Source of the DNA: Hetaerina americana
Lineage: Eukaryota > Arthropoda > Insecta > Odonata > Calopterygidae
Length of the DNA stretch: 64,000 nt
NCBI GenBank assembly: GCA_022747635.1
Contig: JAKTNV010000003.1
Span: 46,387,475-46,451,474, forward strand
Direction: 5' to 3'
The notes under the pieces were generated by a model. The model did not search any database and was not told the DNA's origin. It saw nothing but the letters and a program-made list of their open reading frames with translations. This document shows positions 23,570 to 33,189 of the stretch, one piece after another. Numbering within the stretch: position 1 is the stretch's first letter; the number at the start of each line of letters is the position of its first letter. Made by a program: the position numbers and the translations under genes.

Positions 23570-24690
23570 CAAAGTATTGAATGGGATGGAGTAGTTGTTC
23601 AAAGAACTTTCAGAGGCGGAGCAGAAGGAGAAGGGTCGGAGGAAAGAGTTAGGGGGGGGTCCAAGGGGAAAGAGAGAGAGAGAAGGGGAGGGGTGGGATG
23701 TAGGCAGAAGGGGGGTGGGGGGAGGGAGCCGAAAAGGAAGATGAAAAATTATATATCCACAGAAATGAAAGATTGAGAGATTTTTCTGCACAGACAAATG
23801 TGAAGCCGAAAGAAGGAAAGAAATGAGAAAATATATTCTGGTAATAAAGGGAATTGGATGAAGGGTAGCAAAGAGAAAGAAAGAGAGAGAATAGGGGTAG
23901 GCATGTGAGGGTGTGTTGGTGTGCTTGGAAAGGAAAAGGCGTAAGGAAGGGTTTTTAGAAGGGCCACCGACTGTCGTTTCTCCTCTCTCCACTTGCCCTT
24001 CCCCCGCCCCCCAAATCCTTGCATTCCATTTCGGATTCTCCACTTCCACCTCGGCCGCCATCACCTCCCGCAACCCCATTCACCCCCTCATTTCCCCAAT
24101 CCCTCCCTTCTGCCCCCCCCTCCTTGCCTCACCTCTCCGCGCGGCGACTTTTTCTTTGAAAGTTTTGAACGGACTAATTCAATTGTTGATAAGCTTTCCA
24201 AATTACGGGAATAAAATGGAAGAGGTGGAAAAAAAGGAGACGAAGTCGAAAGCTGAGATTAATTGAAAATAAATTAATTGTTCGGAAGAGGGGGGGAATT
24301 CCGCACGGAGGAGGTTTTTTTTGGGGGGAAGGTTGGTGGGCGGTAGTGGGGTGGTGGATTGGTCGTAGGCAGGGAGGGTGGTCGGGGAAAATGGGAGAGA
24401 AAGAGGGAGAAAGAGAGAGAGAGCGAGGATGGGATGGTGGTGGTGGTGGTCCAGAGTGGGAAATAAGGGGGTGGAGTGGATTTGGGAAGAGAAGGAAAGT
24501 GCACGAAAAATAGCATAAAAATAAAAAGATGTGGAAGTGTTGGGGGAGGAGAGATGGGGTTGGAAGAGGTGGGATGGGGGGGGGCGAGAGGTAGTGTTAT
24601 TGGTGATTGGGGGTGTGGAGGCAGAAGGGGTTGAGGGATGCGAGGGTCGAGGGAAGAAGGGGTTGGAGATAAGGAGGAATAAGGACGTGG
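23570..24690. other. Strand-asymmetric island: purine, pyrimidine, purine
   Basis: The polarity changes twice. GGAGAAGG-rich sequence runs from 23585 to about 23960, CCCC/CTCC-rich from 23975 to about 24145, then GGGG/GGAG-rich from 24285 to about 24690. GA microsatellites lie at 23665-23682 and 24408-24422. The low-complexity frames are not supported as genes. Confidence 0.55.
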
Positions 24691-25175
24691 ATTGGGTAAA
24701 GATACTGGGATTTGCCAGGCGTTATTAATTCAACACGCGTGCGCCATCGTTTTTTCATGAAAAATCCCAATATATATATATATATTTTTAATTCGGATTT
24801 TTTCGCGTCGTTCGTCGAGATTTTTTTTTCGAGTGCGCTGCCGTTTGGAATGGGATCGAAATTAAATCCGAGATAATACGCGATCTCAAGAATACCGAAG
24901 TGGTGCTTTGACCTTTTTAAAAGTTGTCGCAAGGATAATCGAAACGGCCATTGTTTGCTTAAACCTACAACGTGATTTCACTTTTGGCAAGCTTGGGAGA
25001 TAACAGCAAGCTCATTTTGATTCTCCAGTAGAATACAAAATGACAAATATATGGTTTCCTCGCACGCTACGACAAATATTCCACCATAAGTGATGATTTG
25101 CTGAAACGTTAACCATTCAAATAATAAAAACTGTGGGAATAGAATGGTTTCAGGCGTTACTTTGTGGAAGCGATT
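24691..25175. other. AT-rich spacer, no gene seen
   Basis: A short TA run lies at 24772-24784. Nothing else recognised. Confidence 0.45.
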
Positions 25176-25177
25176 CA

Positions 25178-25269
25178 TTTCAGAAAATAAATACTTGGTT
25201 ATTCCACATATATTGTCTATGAAAATATAAAAAATATATGCGGAATAACGAAATATTTATTTTCTGAAA
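25178..25269. repeat. Inverted repeat, 37-bp arms
   Basis: The arms 25178-25214 and 25233-25269 pair with 3 mismatches in 37 and an 18-nt loop. The outer sequence is TTTCAGAAAATAAATA and the inner is GTTATTCC. No second copy was noticed in the window. Confidence 0.85.
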
Positions 25270-26455
25270 AACCGTGGGTTTACTAAGTAATAAATCTAAA
25301 GCTGTAACAAAAACAACAACCTTTTTTTATTGACTATTAAGAGGATTTTACGCAGAGGAGTGGTGTCGGACGGGATCCCACTTGGTCGGTCGAATTTTAC
25401 GTGTGCCATTTCCACTCTGGTACGAACGAGTTCAATATCGATTTGTTTCTTATCTGTACGGAGTAGTCACCCTCCTATTAACCAACTTGGTGAATTCAAT
25501 TTCTTCAACCAAATATTTCCGATAGAAATAGTAGAGTTGGCACTTGCTTTCCATTGATCGGGCTCGTTAAGCAATGCTGCTGATGCCACAAGGCTGTGGA
25601 TGGTTTTGACGCTAAGACTTGACTCGCATTCCAGTGTGTCCTTCAATTGTGGGGCGACCCCAGGATATAGGATGGAGCTTTGAAATATGCCTGTTTACTC
25701 AATAAGCATGTAGTCATCAATAAACGGTAGCACTCAGAGAGCGTAAGGGTCTACAGTTTTGTAAGAAACAAAATTAAATGCTTACCAGAAAATCCTATGA
25801 AGCACATTTCGGCAAATGGCAGTACCGGCACCCCTTGTATTCGGGCAACAGCGCTCCTTGTATTGGTGAAAGTGGGGATGACATAAGACTCTCTGCCATT
25901 GAAACTCGCATTCCATTGAAGACGTGAAGAAAATTACTCTTCAGCAGCTGTGGTTGGGACTGCAATACGAATAGCAATGAGAAACAAGAGCATTATTATA
26001 CCAAGGATCAACTGCACCACAAACATTTGGATGGCACGCCAAATATAAGACAGGATGAGGCTCTTTCGTGTAAAATATAATGGAGGTATATTAATTCTAC
26101 TTTTGGGTCTCCTGAGGTGAATTTTGGTGGATACTGCCGGGGATCACCCCATGTCAAATGTGAGGTCAAACATTCAGTACTGAAACTGCCAACTGAAATT
26201 CAAGAAGGACAAGGAAGAAGGGCAGATTGGAAAAACTCAGGGAACTTAAACCCAAAATGGCTAATTTTAGGACACTAAATGCATCTTTAGGAAAAAAATG
26301 ATGCGAGACAAATTTAACAAGGAAAAAGAACGTGAAATATGGAGTAATAAAAGCAGCAGACATGAAAGTTCAAAAGTAGTCATCAACTAAGAGGATACTA
26401 TGGAATACATGGCTACTCTAATAGTTTGGAGTAGTTATGAAAATGTAAATAACCA
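25270..26455. other. Spacer, no gene called
   Basis: Mixed AT-rich sequence. At 26170-26370 a lysine/glutamate-rich stretch reads somewhat like retrotransposon coding sequence, but no diagnostic motif was found. I leave it unassigned. Confidence 0.4.
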
Positions 26456-26460
26456 AGTGG

Positions 26461-26486
26461 ATATATATATACATATACATATATAC

Positions 26487-26521
<35 letters not shown>

Positions 26522-26522
26522 C
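26461..26522. repeat. Imperfect TA/CATA microsatellite
   Basis: TA units interrupted by ACATATACAT. It abuts the 3' end of tRNA-like repeat unit 1 (minus strand) and is probably its tail. Confidence 0.85.
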
Positions 26523-26760
26523 TCATATATACAGAAACATATATAAGGAAAAGGGATAGGAACACGTATAAAGGACGAACACAATAGAGGTGGGGAAGGC
26601 GGAATCGAACGGATCACAAGAGTAAAAATATTTCCTCAACCGGGACTCGAACACCGGATCTTTCCACTTGCCGGGCGGATACTCTTAACCACTTGAGCTA
26701 TCGAGGATACGTAATTTACCCTGAGATCCGTGGGTCTTATATGTCGCCAAGCGCCCCGAT
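26521..26760 (-). repeat. Family E tRNA-like repeat, unit 1
   Basis: On the minus strand, 26706 down to about 26634 folds as a tRNA. The acceptor strand CCTCGAT pairs with GTTGAGG (two G-U pairs). There is an A box TAGCTCAAGTGG, a D stem GCTC/GAGT, and an anticodon stem TCCGC/GTGGA around loop CCGGCAA. The B box is GTTCGAGTCCC. The anticodon position reads GGC, nominally alanine, but position 33 is C rather than the near-universal U and the T stem has a surplus base. It is therefore a tRNA-derived repeat rather than a working gene. A 110-bp tail with ATTCCGCCTTCCCCACC follows. The upstream sequence is also repeated at 29589-29620, so the repeat extends beyond the tRNA part. Confidence 0.8.
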
Positions 26761-26970
26761 TCTTTAGCCAAGAGATGGCGTCAGGGGGCTGTTTCACCCA
26801 CCAAAGGAGAAATAGACAATACACAAGAGGAAAGGCCAGTGGTTAGAATTCATACAACATCATACAGGAAAAGAACAGTGCGTTTCGTGGCACGCATATC
26901 CAGAAGAAAGAGATGAGCCACATTGGCCAAATACACATTCAAACACGAAATCCCGCCAAACGGCGAATAA

Positions 26971-27153
26971 ATACTCATATATACAGAAACAGATATAAGG
27001 AAAAGGAATAGGAACACATATAAAGGACGAACACAATAAAGGTGGGGAAGGCGGAATCGAACGGATCACAAGAGTAAAAATATTTCCTTGACCGGGACTC
27101 GAACCTCGGATCTTTCCACTTGCCGGGCGGATGCTCCTAACCACTTGAGCTAT
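26971..27153 (-). repeat. Family E tRNA-like repeat, unit 2 (part before insertion)
   Basis: Direct copy of unit 1, about 450 bp away in the same orientation, with the same tail, B box and anticodon arm (loop CCGGCAA). The homology stops inside the A-box side at AGCTAT and resumes at 29583, where an element has been inserted. Confidence 0.85.
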
Positions 27154-27590
27154 GATATAAATTATTTTATTCGGTTCAGAATATTACAGAGTTTGTTAGC
27201 ATTATGCATAATATCAGGTCACAGATTATGGGTACATCATGTTTTTCTTTAGTATAAGTGTATACATGGATACATATATGATACATATACCACATACATA
27301 TCCACTTGTACATACATACGCACACATGCATATCCACACGCACATACATAAGCATATGCATACAGACGCATACTCGTGAATTTGACCATTAACATTTAGA
27401 AAGAAAAAATAGAAAGGAAGACAAGGTCCACAGATATTAGGAGGGAGATTTTAGCTAGCAATGGAAAATTACGTATTGTAAGAAATTATCAATGGCAGGG
27501 TTGAAATTATCGATTCAATCAGTCATTCAGCAAAAAAAAAACCCTTCAACGATGGACGAAGTGTGTCCGGCACCGGGTGGCTACCGGACA

Positions 27591-29180
27591 TCACTTCCCA
27601 GAGTTCTGATCGTGGCTAGCGTCGCTCCGGTCGCGACTCGACCCCGGGCGACGAGTGCTTCGCCGTTTCCCGGGACGCCTCGTCCAACGGGTCGACGAGC
27701 GAGGACGCGGCATTTCGCCACATCCCTCCCCCCCGGCCTCATCCGAAGAGGAAGAGCCAGCCGCGGTCTCCACGAAGACCGGGTAACTCGGCAGCGTTCC
27801 ACAGGGGGCCTTCTTCGAAGGAGCACCGCTGGGGGCCGCCAAGGGGCAGGACGCACCCTCGGGGAGGGTCGGAGTGGCGGACTGGGGCTCATCTGCGGAA
27901 GGGTTGTGGTCGGGAAAGATCAGGGGAGATAGTTGCTTGTGGTCCGTATCTTGAGAAGCGCTGGGAAGATCGTCGACATATTGACTGTCCTTAATGGGGA
28001 AAGAAGATGGGGTATGTGGGATTTTTGACTTTGGGAAACTTGTATGCGGGTCGACTTCCGGGGTCGGTGACGCTTCCTTTACAGTCAATGATAAAGGGGT
28101 CGAGGGATGAGCTGTTGGGGACTGGAAAACATCGCAATCAGATGCATCCTCCTCACCTGTCACCAGAGGTTCTTGGGGTGTTTGAAACCCGTGATGCAAG
28201 GATTGCGTAGCGAGGGCGTCGATGGCGTGAGCGGGGGGAGGAGGGGCGAAAGACCATCCCTCCTCATTTGACGAGCTCACGGAGACGGGGGCTGGAGGTC
28301 GTGTGATATTAGGCGAGGTGGTAGGTATGTGAACCATTTGTAGAACGGTATTCGAGACCAGGAGCTTGGGTTTGTCTGTCCTCTTCTTTTTCGGTTCCCT
28401 TTCCTCCGTTGACGATTTTCGCTCCCGCTGACATTTCCCTCCAATTGAAGGGAGATGCGGGGGACCAACGGGAGCAGCCGGGACCGCACCCTCGATGAGT
28501 AGAAGCGACCGCGCTCTCTCCTCCACAGCCACTTCGGGCTCGTCCATCTCCACGGCGGCGTTAGGGTTGGAGGGCATCGTCATTGCCTCCACATAGCTCT
28601 TACCTCCCTGGTTCCGAGGGCAGGTCTTGCGCTCGTGGCCTTCTTGATTACAGCGGGCGCAAGTGCGGCGCTGACCCTCATAGATGATGATGGCCCGGTT
28701 GCCGCCGATGTGGAGGTACGAGGGGATATTTCTCTCGACCGTCATCCGCACAACCCTGGTGCCAGTAAGCACCCGCGCCATATTTTCTCCCTCCCACCTG
28801 TTCTCCCACGAGCGATGTATTTTACCAAAGCGTTGGAGCTCGCCTGTTATGTCTTCCAATGGGGTCTCCACGGGGAGACAAAGAACCCTGACATTACACG
28901 GGCTGCCGGAAGTCTCGTCAATTGTTATTGTCGTCCTCTGGTCACTTAAAGACGGAAACGGTAGTTTCCGCGGAGTATTGTCTAAAATCCTAGTCATTGT
29001 AGCTTCGGTTGCCAACTTCAGGAATATCAAATGGCGATTGTATCCAAATTGGATCGCCACTATCTCTTCGGGTGTGAGGCCCAGCGACTCTAACGTGAAG
29101 AGGTGGACCTCCAACGGGGTAGGGGGCTTCGCCTTCTCGTCAACTTGCAAGGCGAGCGTGTTTAAACGGCGCACAGCCAT
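27591..29180 (-). CDS. Retrotransposon ORF1 (Gag-like) zinc-knuckle protein, 529 aa
   Basis: This is the only long open frame with clear protein character. It starts MAVRRLNTLALQVDEKAK. Residues about 95-170 (NVRVLCLPVETPLEDI to NIPSYLHIGGNRAIIIYEG) look like the RRM-like or pre-zinc-knuckle segment of arthropod LINE ORF1 proteins. A CCHC zinc knuckle follows (C174, C177, H182, C187; CARCNQEGHERKTC). The remainder is S/P/T-rich and probably disordered, with a basic patch (EPKKKRTDKPK, about residues 260-270) that could be a nuclear signal. The known role of such proteins is to bind element RNA in a ribonucleoprotein. The frame has no stops over 1.6 kb, suggesting a young insertion. No RT follows it. 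The start chosen is the first ATG after the leader. A shorter start is possible but would lose the N-terminal part. Confidence 0.85.
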   Translation of the reverse strand: MAVRRLNTLALQVDEKAKPPTPLEVHLFTLESLGLTPEEIVAIQFGYNRHLIFLKLATEATMTRILDNTPRKLPFPSLSDQRTTITIDETSGSPCNVRVLCLPVETPLEDITGELQRFGKIHRSWENRWEGENMARVLTGTRVVRMTVERNIPSYLHIGGNRAIIIYEGQRRTCARCNQEGHERKTCPRNQGGKSYVEAMTMPSNPNAAVEMDEPEVAVEERARSLLLIEGAVPAAPVGPPHLPSIGGKCQRERKSSTEEREPKKKRTDKPKLLVSNTVLQMVHIPTTSPNITRPPAPVSVSSSNEEGWSFAPPPPAHAIDALATQSLHHGFQTPQEPLVTGEEDASDCDVFQSPTAHPSTPLSLTVKEASPTPEVDPHTSFPKSKIPHTPSSFPIKDSQYVDDLPSASQDTDHKQLSPLIFPDHNPSADEPQSATPTLPEGASCPLAAPSGAPSKKAPCGTLPSYPVFVETAAGSSSSDEAGGEGCGEMPRPRSSTRWTRRPGKRRSTRRPGSSRDRSDASHDQNSGK

Positions 29181-29561
29181 TTGAAGAAATCAAATTCAGC
29201 ACACTAGCATGAAGAAGGAAAGCGCAACAAAAAAAAACGAGCACTTTAAAGGGAAATAAAACACTCACGAACGCTCCCTCCCCGCCACACGCACCCGGCG
29301 GTAGCAAACAAAAGGAGCCTAAGCTCTACACCAGGAGTCAAGGTCAGTCTTGATCCACTAAACAAAACAAAAGTACGGCCTTCCCGGCGGAAGAAGTCGA
29401 GAGTCAAACTGCGCGCTTCTTGATGAACTAGGCGGTCAACCGCCGCTCGAAACAAAACACGATCGGAACCTCGATTTCCGAGAGAGTCCGGCAGTGCCGC
29501 TCTCCAAACCCCGGCGACCGAAGCCTCGGACGCCGGCGATTTTAGACACTCGGTGAACACA

Positions 29562-29570
29562 GGCACGTCC
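29562..29570 (-). promoter_or_regulatory. DPE-like internal promoter motif of the ORF1 element
   Basis: GGACGTGCC on the minus strand, 12-13 nt inside the element. Jockey and I-type LINEs in Drosophila carry an RGACGTG-type downstream promoter element about 25-30 nt from their start. A match this close to the junction suggests a nearly complete 5' end, perhaps lacking about a dozen bases. Confidence 0.35.
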
Positions 29571-29582
29571 TGCTATCTAGGC

Positions 29583-29625
29583 AGCTATCGAGGAAACGTA
29601 ATGTACCCTGAGATCCGTTATCACG
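29583..29625 (-). repeat. Family E tRNA-like repeat, unit 2 (part after insertion)
   Basis: CTATCGAGGAAACGTAATG, then TACCCTGAGATCCGT, matches unit 1 at 26698-26735. This is the continuation of the unit split by the ORF1 element. Confidence 0.8.
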
Positions 29626-29639
29626 AAATAATCTAATAA

Positions 29640-30445
29640 CTTTGATTTGCAACTCAGTTTGTCATAACAATAATTCATTTAATCGGGTATAAACTTTCTA
29701 TTTCAGTATTCGGGAAAGAATGTCTCCAATTCAAAAAATTCATAACTTTGCCCTTTTTATGCTTAATTCTAATTACAAAGTGTCGCACAAATGTTTTTCT
29801 AAAGCATTTTGGTCATTTGCTAAATTTACATAAGCTTCAGGATTACGGTTATCTCTATAAACCACTGCATCGTCGGGAAATAAACGTATCTTACTGTTGA
29901 CCACGGAGTTAATGCCATTAACGTAGAGAAGGGATAAAAGAGGTCTGATTACACTACACTGGGGCACGCCTAAAGTGACTTCTACCACATCATAGCGTAC
30001 ACCATCTATGAATACCCTTTGTAAGCTACCATTCAAAAAGTCTTTTATCCAGTCCAGGATAATTTACTTATGGCTTCTAGCATTGTAGGTAGTTTACCAT
30101 GAGGTTCTTATCAATGTCTGTGTTGACACTATGTCGAAAGCCTGTCTAAAATCTAGAAAAATCACGTCCACTAGAACATTGCTCTCTCCCGAACTAAGGC
30201 TATTATGAACAAAAAGCGCAAGTTGTGTCTCGCAGAATTTACCGTTTCGGAAACCGTGTTGGTTTTTCATCAGTAACTCTTGACTATCGCAGTGTCTCAC
30301 CATCGAATTAGCAACTATATGTTCCATGATCTTGCATGCATGGTATAGATGTGCGGGAAATAGTTCTGTAATTACTCGGTTCCTCCTTGTCTCCGCTTTT
30401 AAATATAAGTATTACATTAGCCGTTTTCCTTGTAATCTAATAGCG
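29640..30445 (-). pseudogene. Jockey/CR1-like RT relic
   Basis: Minus-strand reading gives successive RT blocks through a few frame changes. They are KIMEHIVANSM, KNQHGFRNGKFCETQLALF, DVIFLDFRQAFDIVSTQ (first palm aspartate), VTLGVPQCSVIRPLLSLLYVNG and IRLFPDDAVVYRDN (the FADD box, with A changed to P). A worn MKFNIKK/KVMNF segment lies near 29700. In the QCS box, the usual PQGS glycine is cysteine. It is a different clade from the RT copies at 3, 15 and 17 kb. Although next to the ORF1 element and on the same strand, it lies upstream of ORF1 and across the target-site duplication. It is therefore not that element's ORF2. Confidence 0.85.
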
Positions 30446-30660
30446 ATTTTTTAATTGTGATTTCTAGGGCTTACAAGTACAGTAGCGTGTATTGTCAGAT
30501 TCCATCATAAACCTATCTGAACTTTGTAGAAAACAAATTATAATAAAAATTGTTAACGGTATCCATAAGTAGAATATTTATTTGAATTATAAATAATATG
30601 TACGTTGCATTTTATATCGGAGCTAAGTTCAGACGGGCTTTACTATGGGACATTTTGCAT
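30446..30660. other. AT-rich spacer
   Basis: No feature recognised. It may include diverged 5' sequence of the adjacent RT relic. Confidence 0.4.
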
Positions 30661-30666
30661 AGCATG

Positions 30667-30930
30667 GATGGCGGTAGTCCAGGGGCAGAGCGTTGGACTA
30701 CTGATCGAAGGGGCCGGGGCCGATTCTCGAGCAAGCCTCTCTGGGCACCTGCAGCCCCCACCCAAGCTGTGCGACTTTTCGGGTACCAAATCGTCCTGGG
30801 AAACCATAACCGACACAGGGAAAGGAGTTGGTCCCCCTACCCCAATGTGTGAATTTTACACGCCGCCGGGCTTAGTACTGGGTGAACTCTACCATCCCCT
30901 ATCAAACCGACCTTCGGGTTGATTACTGTT
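30667..30930 (+). repeat. Family A tRNA-derived SINE, fullest copy
   Basis: The head is GGCGGTAGTCCAGGGGCAGA, then GCGTTGGACTACTGATCG, with a worn B box (GGCCGATTCTCGAGC). The body has CTCTGGGCACCTGCAGC, GTACCAAATCGTCCTGG, AAACCATAACCGACACAGGG and GTGTGAATTTTACACGCC. The 3' end is GGGTGAACTCTACC, then CCGACCTTCGGGTTGATTAC. This is the reference copy for the family. The 105-codon frame across it is incidental. Confidence 0.8.
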
Positions 30931-31330
30931 TCTTATTTAATATTGTTAGCCTTAGCCAAATAAGTGAGAAGATTCACACTAAGGATTAGGATATTCATTG
31001 ATATTTGTGGATCTTTAGAAGGCCCAAGCTAATTTATTTGTCCTACCTTTATTCGTAAATTGTGGAAATCAAAGGAACATATTGGTATTGGATTTCAAAT
31101 AACATCACTTAGTCAATTTATATACCGAAAGTCTAAAGCTTCTCATGGTAAGAAAGAAATTTTTGCTTTGTTTCGCATGTTTAAGGACTTAGACAAGAAT
31201 ATGGCTTGTCTCCGAATTTTTTTAAGTACGAGAATATGTGCAGAATGTGTCGGAACATGAGAATCTATTCCGTGGAGATGTAAGGGACCACTTTCTACAT
31301 GGAAAAATAAACTTAACTATTGTTAACGGG
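30931..31330. other. AT-rich spacer
   Basis: No gene seen. Confidence 0.4.
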
Positions 31331-31449
31331 AATTATTAACAGGAGTTAATTGCCGAAAGGAATAGGAAAGGAATATTGCGGAAAGGAATAGGATTAGATA
31401 GTTATTAGAAGCCTTCGAAGGCGGAAGCTTTTCAGTAACCACAAAGAAA

Positions 31450-32070
31450 ACCACATATTTATTTTGTAAGAGGTTATTGGAAGGTGAGGTTAGTCTACCC
31501 AAAAAGGAGCCAAAAAAGGCAGTAAAACATTACAAGTATTTAGGCTTCATCATTCACGAATCTGCTAGGCGTGAATTAGATTTAGGAGACAGAGTATTAG
31601 AGGCTCGAGTATTAAATAAATAATTGAAAATCAAAACTTTAATGAGATACTTTGGAGTAGAGGTATGCCAACGTAAATAAAGAAGAAAATCCTACACACA
31701 ATACTAGGAAGTATATTGACTTATGGGGCACAGAGCTGAGCTTTGAGTGAAAACCTGAAAAGTAAACTATAAGCAGTGAAGATGGAGGCTACAAGATGAG
31801 GAGCCAGGATATCTGTTAGTATTATCACCACCTGGGAGAAGAAAACGTGAACGGCCTAAGGACAAGCATGTAGAGCAGAAATAGCCTTGATGGGGATGGT
31901 TCGAGGCTTGAATGTGAAGATTGAAATGTCAAGAAAACTGAGGGTCAGAATACTAGACGACCACTGGAAATAGGAAAAGTCCTTAAAAGTAAATAAGTAA
32001 AAACGTTAGAGTAAAATGGTTGGGACTCATGATTCATTTCAACGGGAAAGGGTAATTTAGAGAAAGGAAC
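31450..32070 (+). pseudogene. Non-LTR RT relic, C-terminal half
   Basis: Readable blocks in order through frameshifts are KAVKHYKYLGFIIHE (the YLG block after the palm), LGDRVLEARVLNK, RRKILHTILGSILTYGAQS (thumb, LTYGAE-type motif) and SENLKSKL. This is the C-terminal half of a LINE RT. The catalytic palm is not present upstream. Homology fades near 32070. Confidence 0.7.
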
Positions 32071-32179
32071 GTATGCGAAATGCTAACAGGAATATATTTC
32101 CGACTCTCACAAGGGAGGTATTAGATATTTGTTCTGGGACAAGATAGATTTGCTATAAGAAGAAGAGTTAGTAGTGATT

Positions 32180-33180
32180 CACTACGGCTGCAGTACTGAA
32201 GGCGAGTAAAGAGAGAGTACTAAATTTACGTGGATATGAAAGCAAAGATGGAACAATAACCACTATACTATATTTGTTTGACGACAAAGTCATCTTAGTG
32301 GAGAAGAAAGAGAATTTTATGAGGACATTGGCCTCCATGGAAAAGGTATTGGAGGAATATAAGTTGTATAAGATCCAAAACAATAATTTATGGAAGAAGA
32401 CGGGAAGACACGTCTGATATTTATTTTTATTTATTTATTTATTTATTTATCGACTTAATTGGAATAGGTTGAGACTAATAGTCCCTTCTTCCACCTAACC
32501 GTACATTACAGACATTATATTGAAGACAATTACGTACAACTAAGCCCTAGATGGAGGGAAATCCACCTTGGCGGGAATCGAACCCGCCACCTCTAGTAGG
32601 CGAAGTCGTTACCCCGCCGCCACCGGGGCTGATATAAGTGGTCAGAAGTAAAAACTGTAAATAGAGAGAGATTTTTTCCAACAGAGTATGATAATCTTTA
32701 ATGAAAGAAGCAAGAACTTATATAGAGAAAAAAAAGTTCAGACAGAGAAGAACCCAGTAAGATAAAAAATCTACTGATAGCTTATGTGAAATGCTCGGGA
32801 GTAAGGGATCACTTAACGTACATGGGAAACGCAAATTTATTGTGTCAAGGTACAGACTGTTTCACGAAAAAAAGAGGAAAAATAAGGAGAAGGTATTGAA
32901 ATTGAGTGCTATAGAATAGTGATGAGGATTGAAGGAAGAGTGGGATTCACGAATAGATCCTTCATTGCCGAGAAAAAGAAAGAAACTAATTGTAGATACT
33001 GTAAGGCATTAGATCCTCCATAAGAATGGACGGAAGGATAGCTGAGGAGACCCACAGACCACGAATGCCGCCGAGGAAATGGAGTGTCAAGAAACAAAGA
33101 CGTTAAAAATTATAAAGACCTGTGAATAGAAATTTGTAGGAAGCAAATCCTTGAATGAAATGATGGCTGCTTATTTTAAA
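32180..33180 (+). pseudogene. Second non-LTR RT relic, interrupted by a SINE
   Basis: VLNLRGYESKDGT and LYLFDDKVILVEKKE form an RT palm catalytic box (FADD changed to FDD), followed by MEKVLEEYKLYK. A SINE interrupts at 32421-32628. Beyond it, MRIEGRVGFTNRSFIAEKKK and RPRMPPRKWSV resemble the post-palm and C-terminal parts. The palm lies after the C-terminal half at 31.5-32.1 kb, so these are two separate insertions and not one gene. Confidence 0.65.
32421..32628 (-). repeat. tRNA-derived SINE with ATTT-type tail
   Basis: On the minus strand it begins AGCCCCGGTGGCGGCGGGGT, with A-box-like GGGGTAACGACTTCG and B box GGTTCGATTCCCGCC. The body has GTGGATTTCCCTCCATC and ends in about six AAAT units (32421-32449 plus strand). 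CTGATAT flanks it at 32414-32420 and 32629-32635, a probable 7-bp target-site duplication. Confidence 0.8.
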
Positions 33181-33189
33181 CAAAGATGA

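Larger units (their letters stand above)
27154..29582 (-). mobile_element. ORF1-only non-LTR retroelement (half-LINE type)
   Basis: The insertion is bounded by the direct repeat AGCTAT (27148-27153 and 29583-29588), and repeat E is continuous on either side. On the minus strand it has a GC-rich 5' leader of about 400 bp, one long ORF1, then about 430 bp of mostly AT-rich 3' sequence. It ends in GAATAAAATAATTTATATC, a polyadenylation-signal-like end. No endonuclease or RT lies between ORF1 and the 3' end, so ORF2 is missing. Non-autonomous half-LINEs of this plan (HAL1) are known in mammals. The comparison is one of architecture, not of homology. Confidence 0.7.

Noticed and set aside
26170..26370. 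Possible retrotransposon endonuclease fragment
   Set aside because: K/E-rich reading resembles LINE sequence, but no catalytic or diagnostic motif could be found.
26634..26706. Functional tRNA-Ala(GGC) gene
   Set aside because: C instead of U at position 33, an extra base in the T stem, and a second copy with further changes. A tRNA-derived repeat is more likely.
28684..29184. 166-codon plus-strand frame opposite ORF1
   Set aside because: Shadow of the minus-strand ORF1, which has the zinc knuckle and a family-like pre-knuckle segment.
29640..30445. RT relic considered as ORF2 of the adjacent ORF1 element
   Set aside because: It lies 5' of ORF1 on that strand and outside the AGCTAT duplication. 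A LINE ORF2 should follow ORF1.
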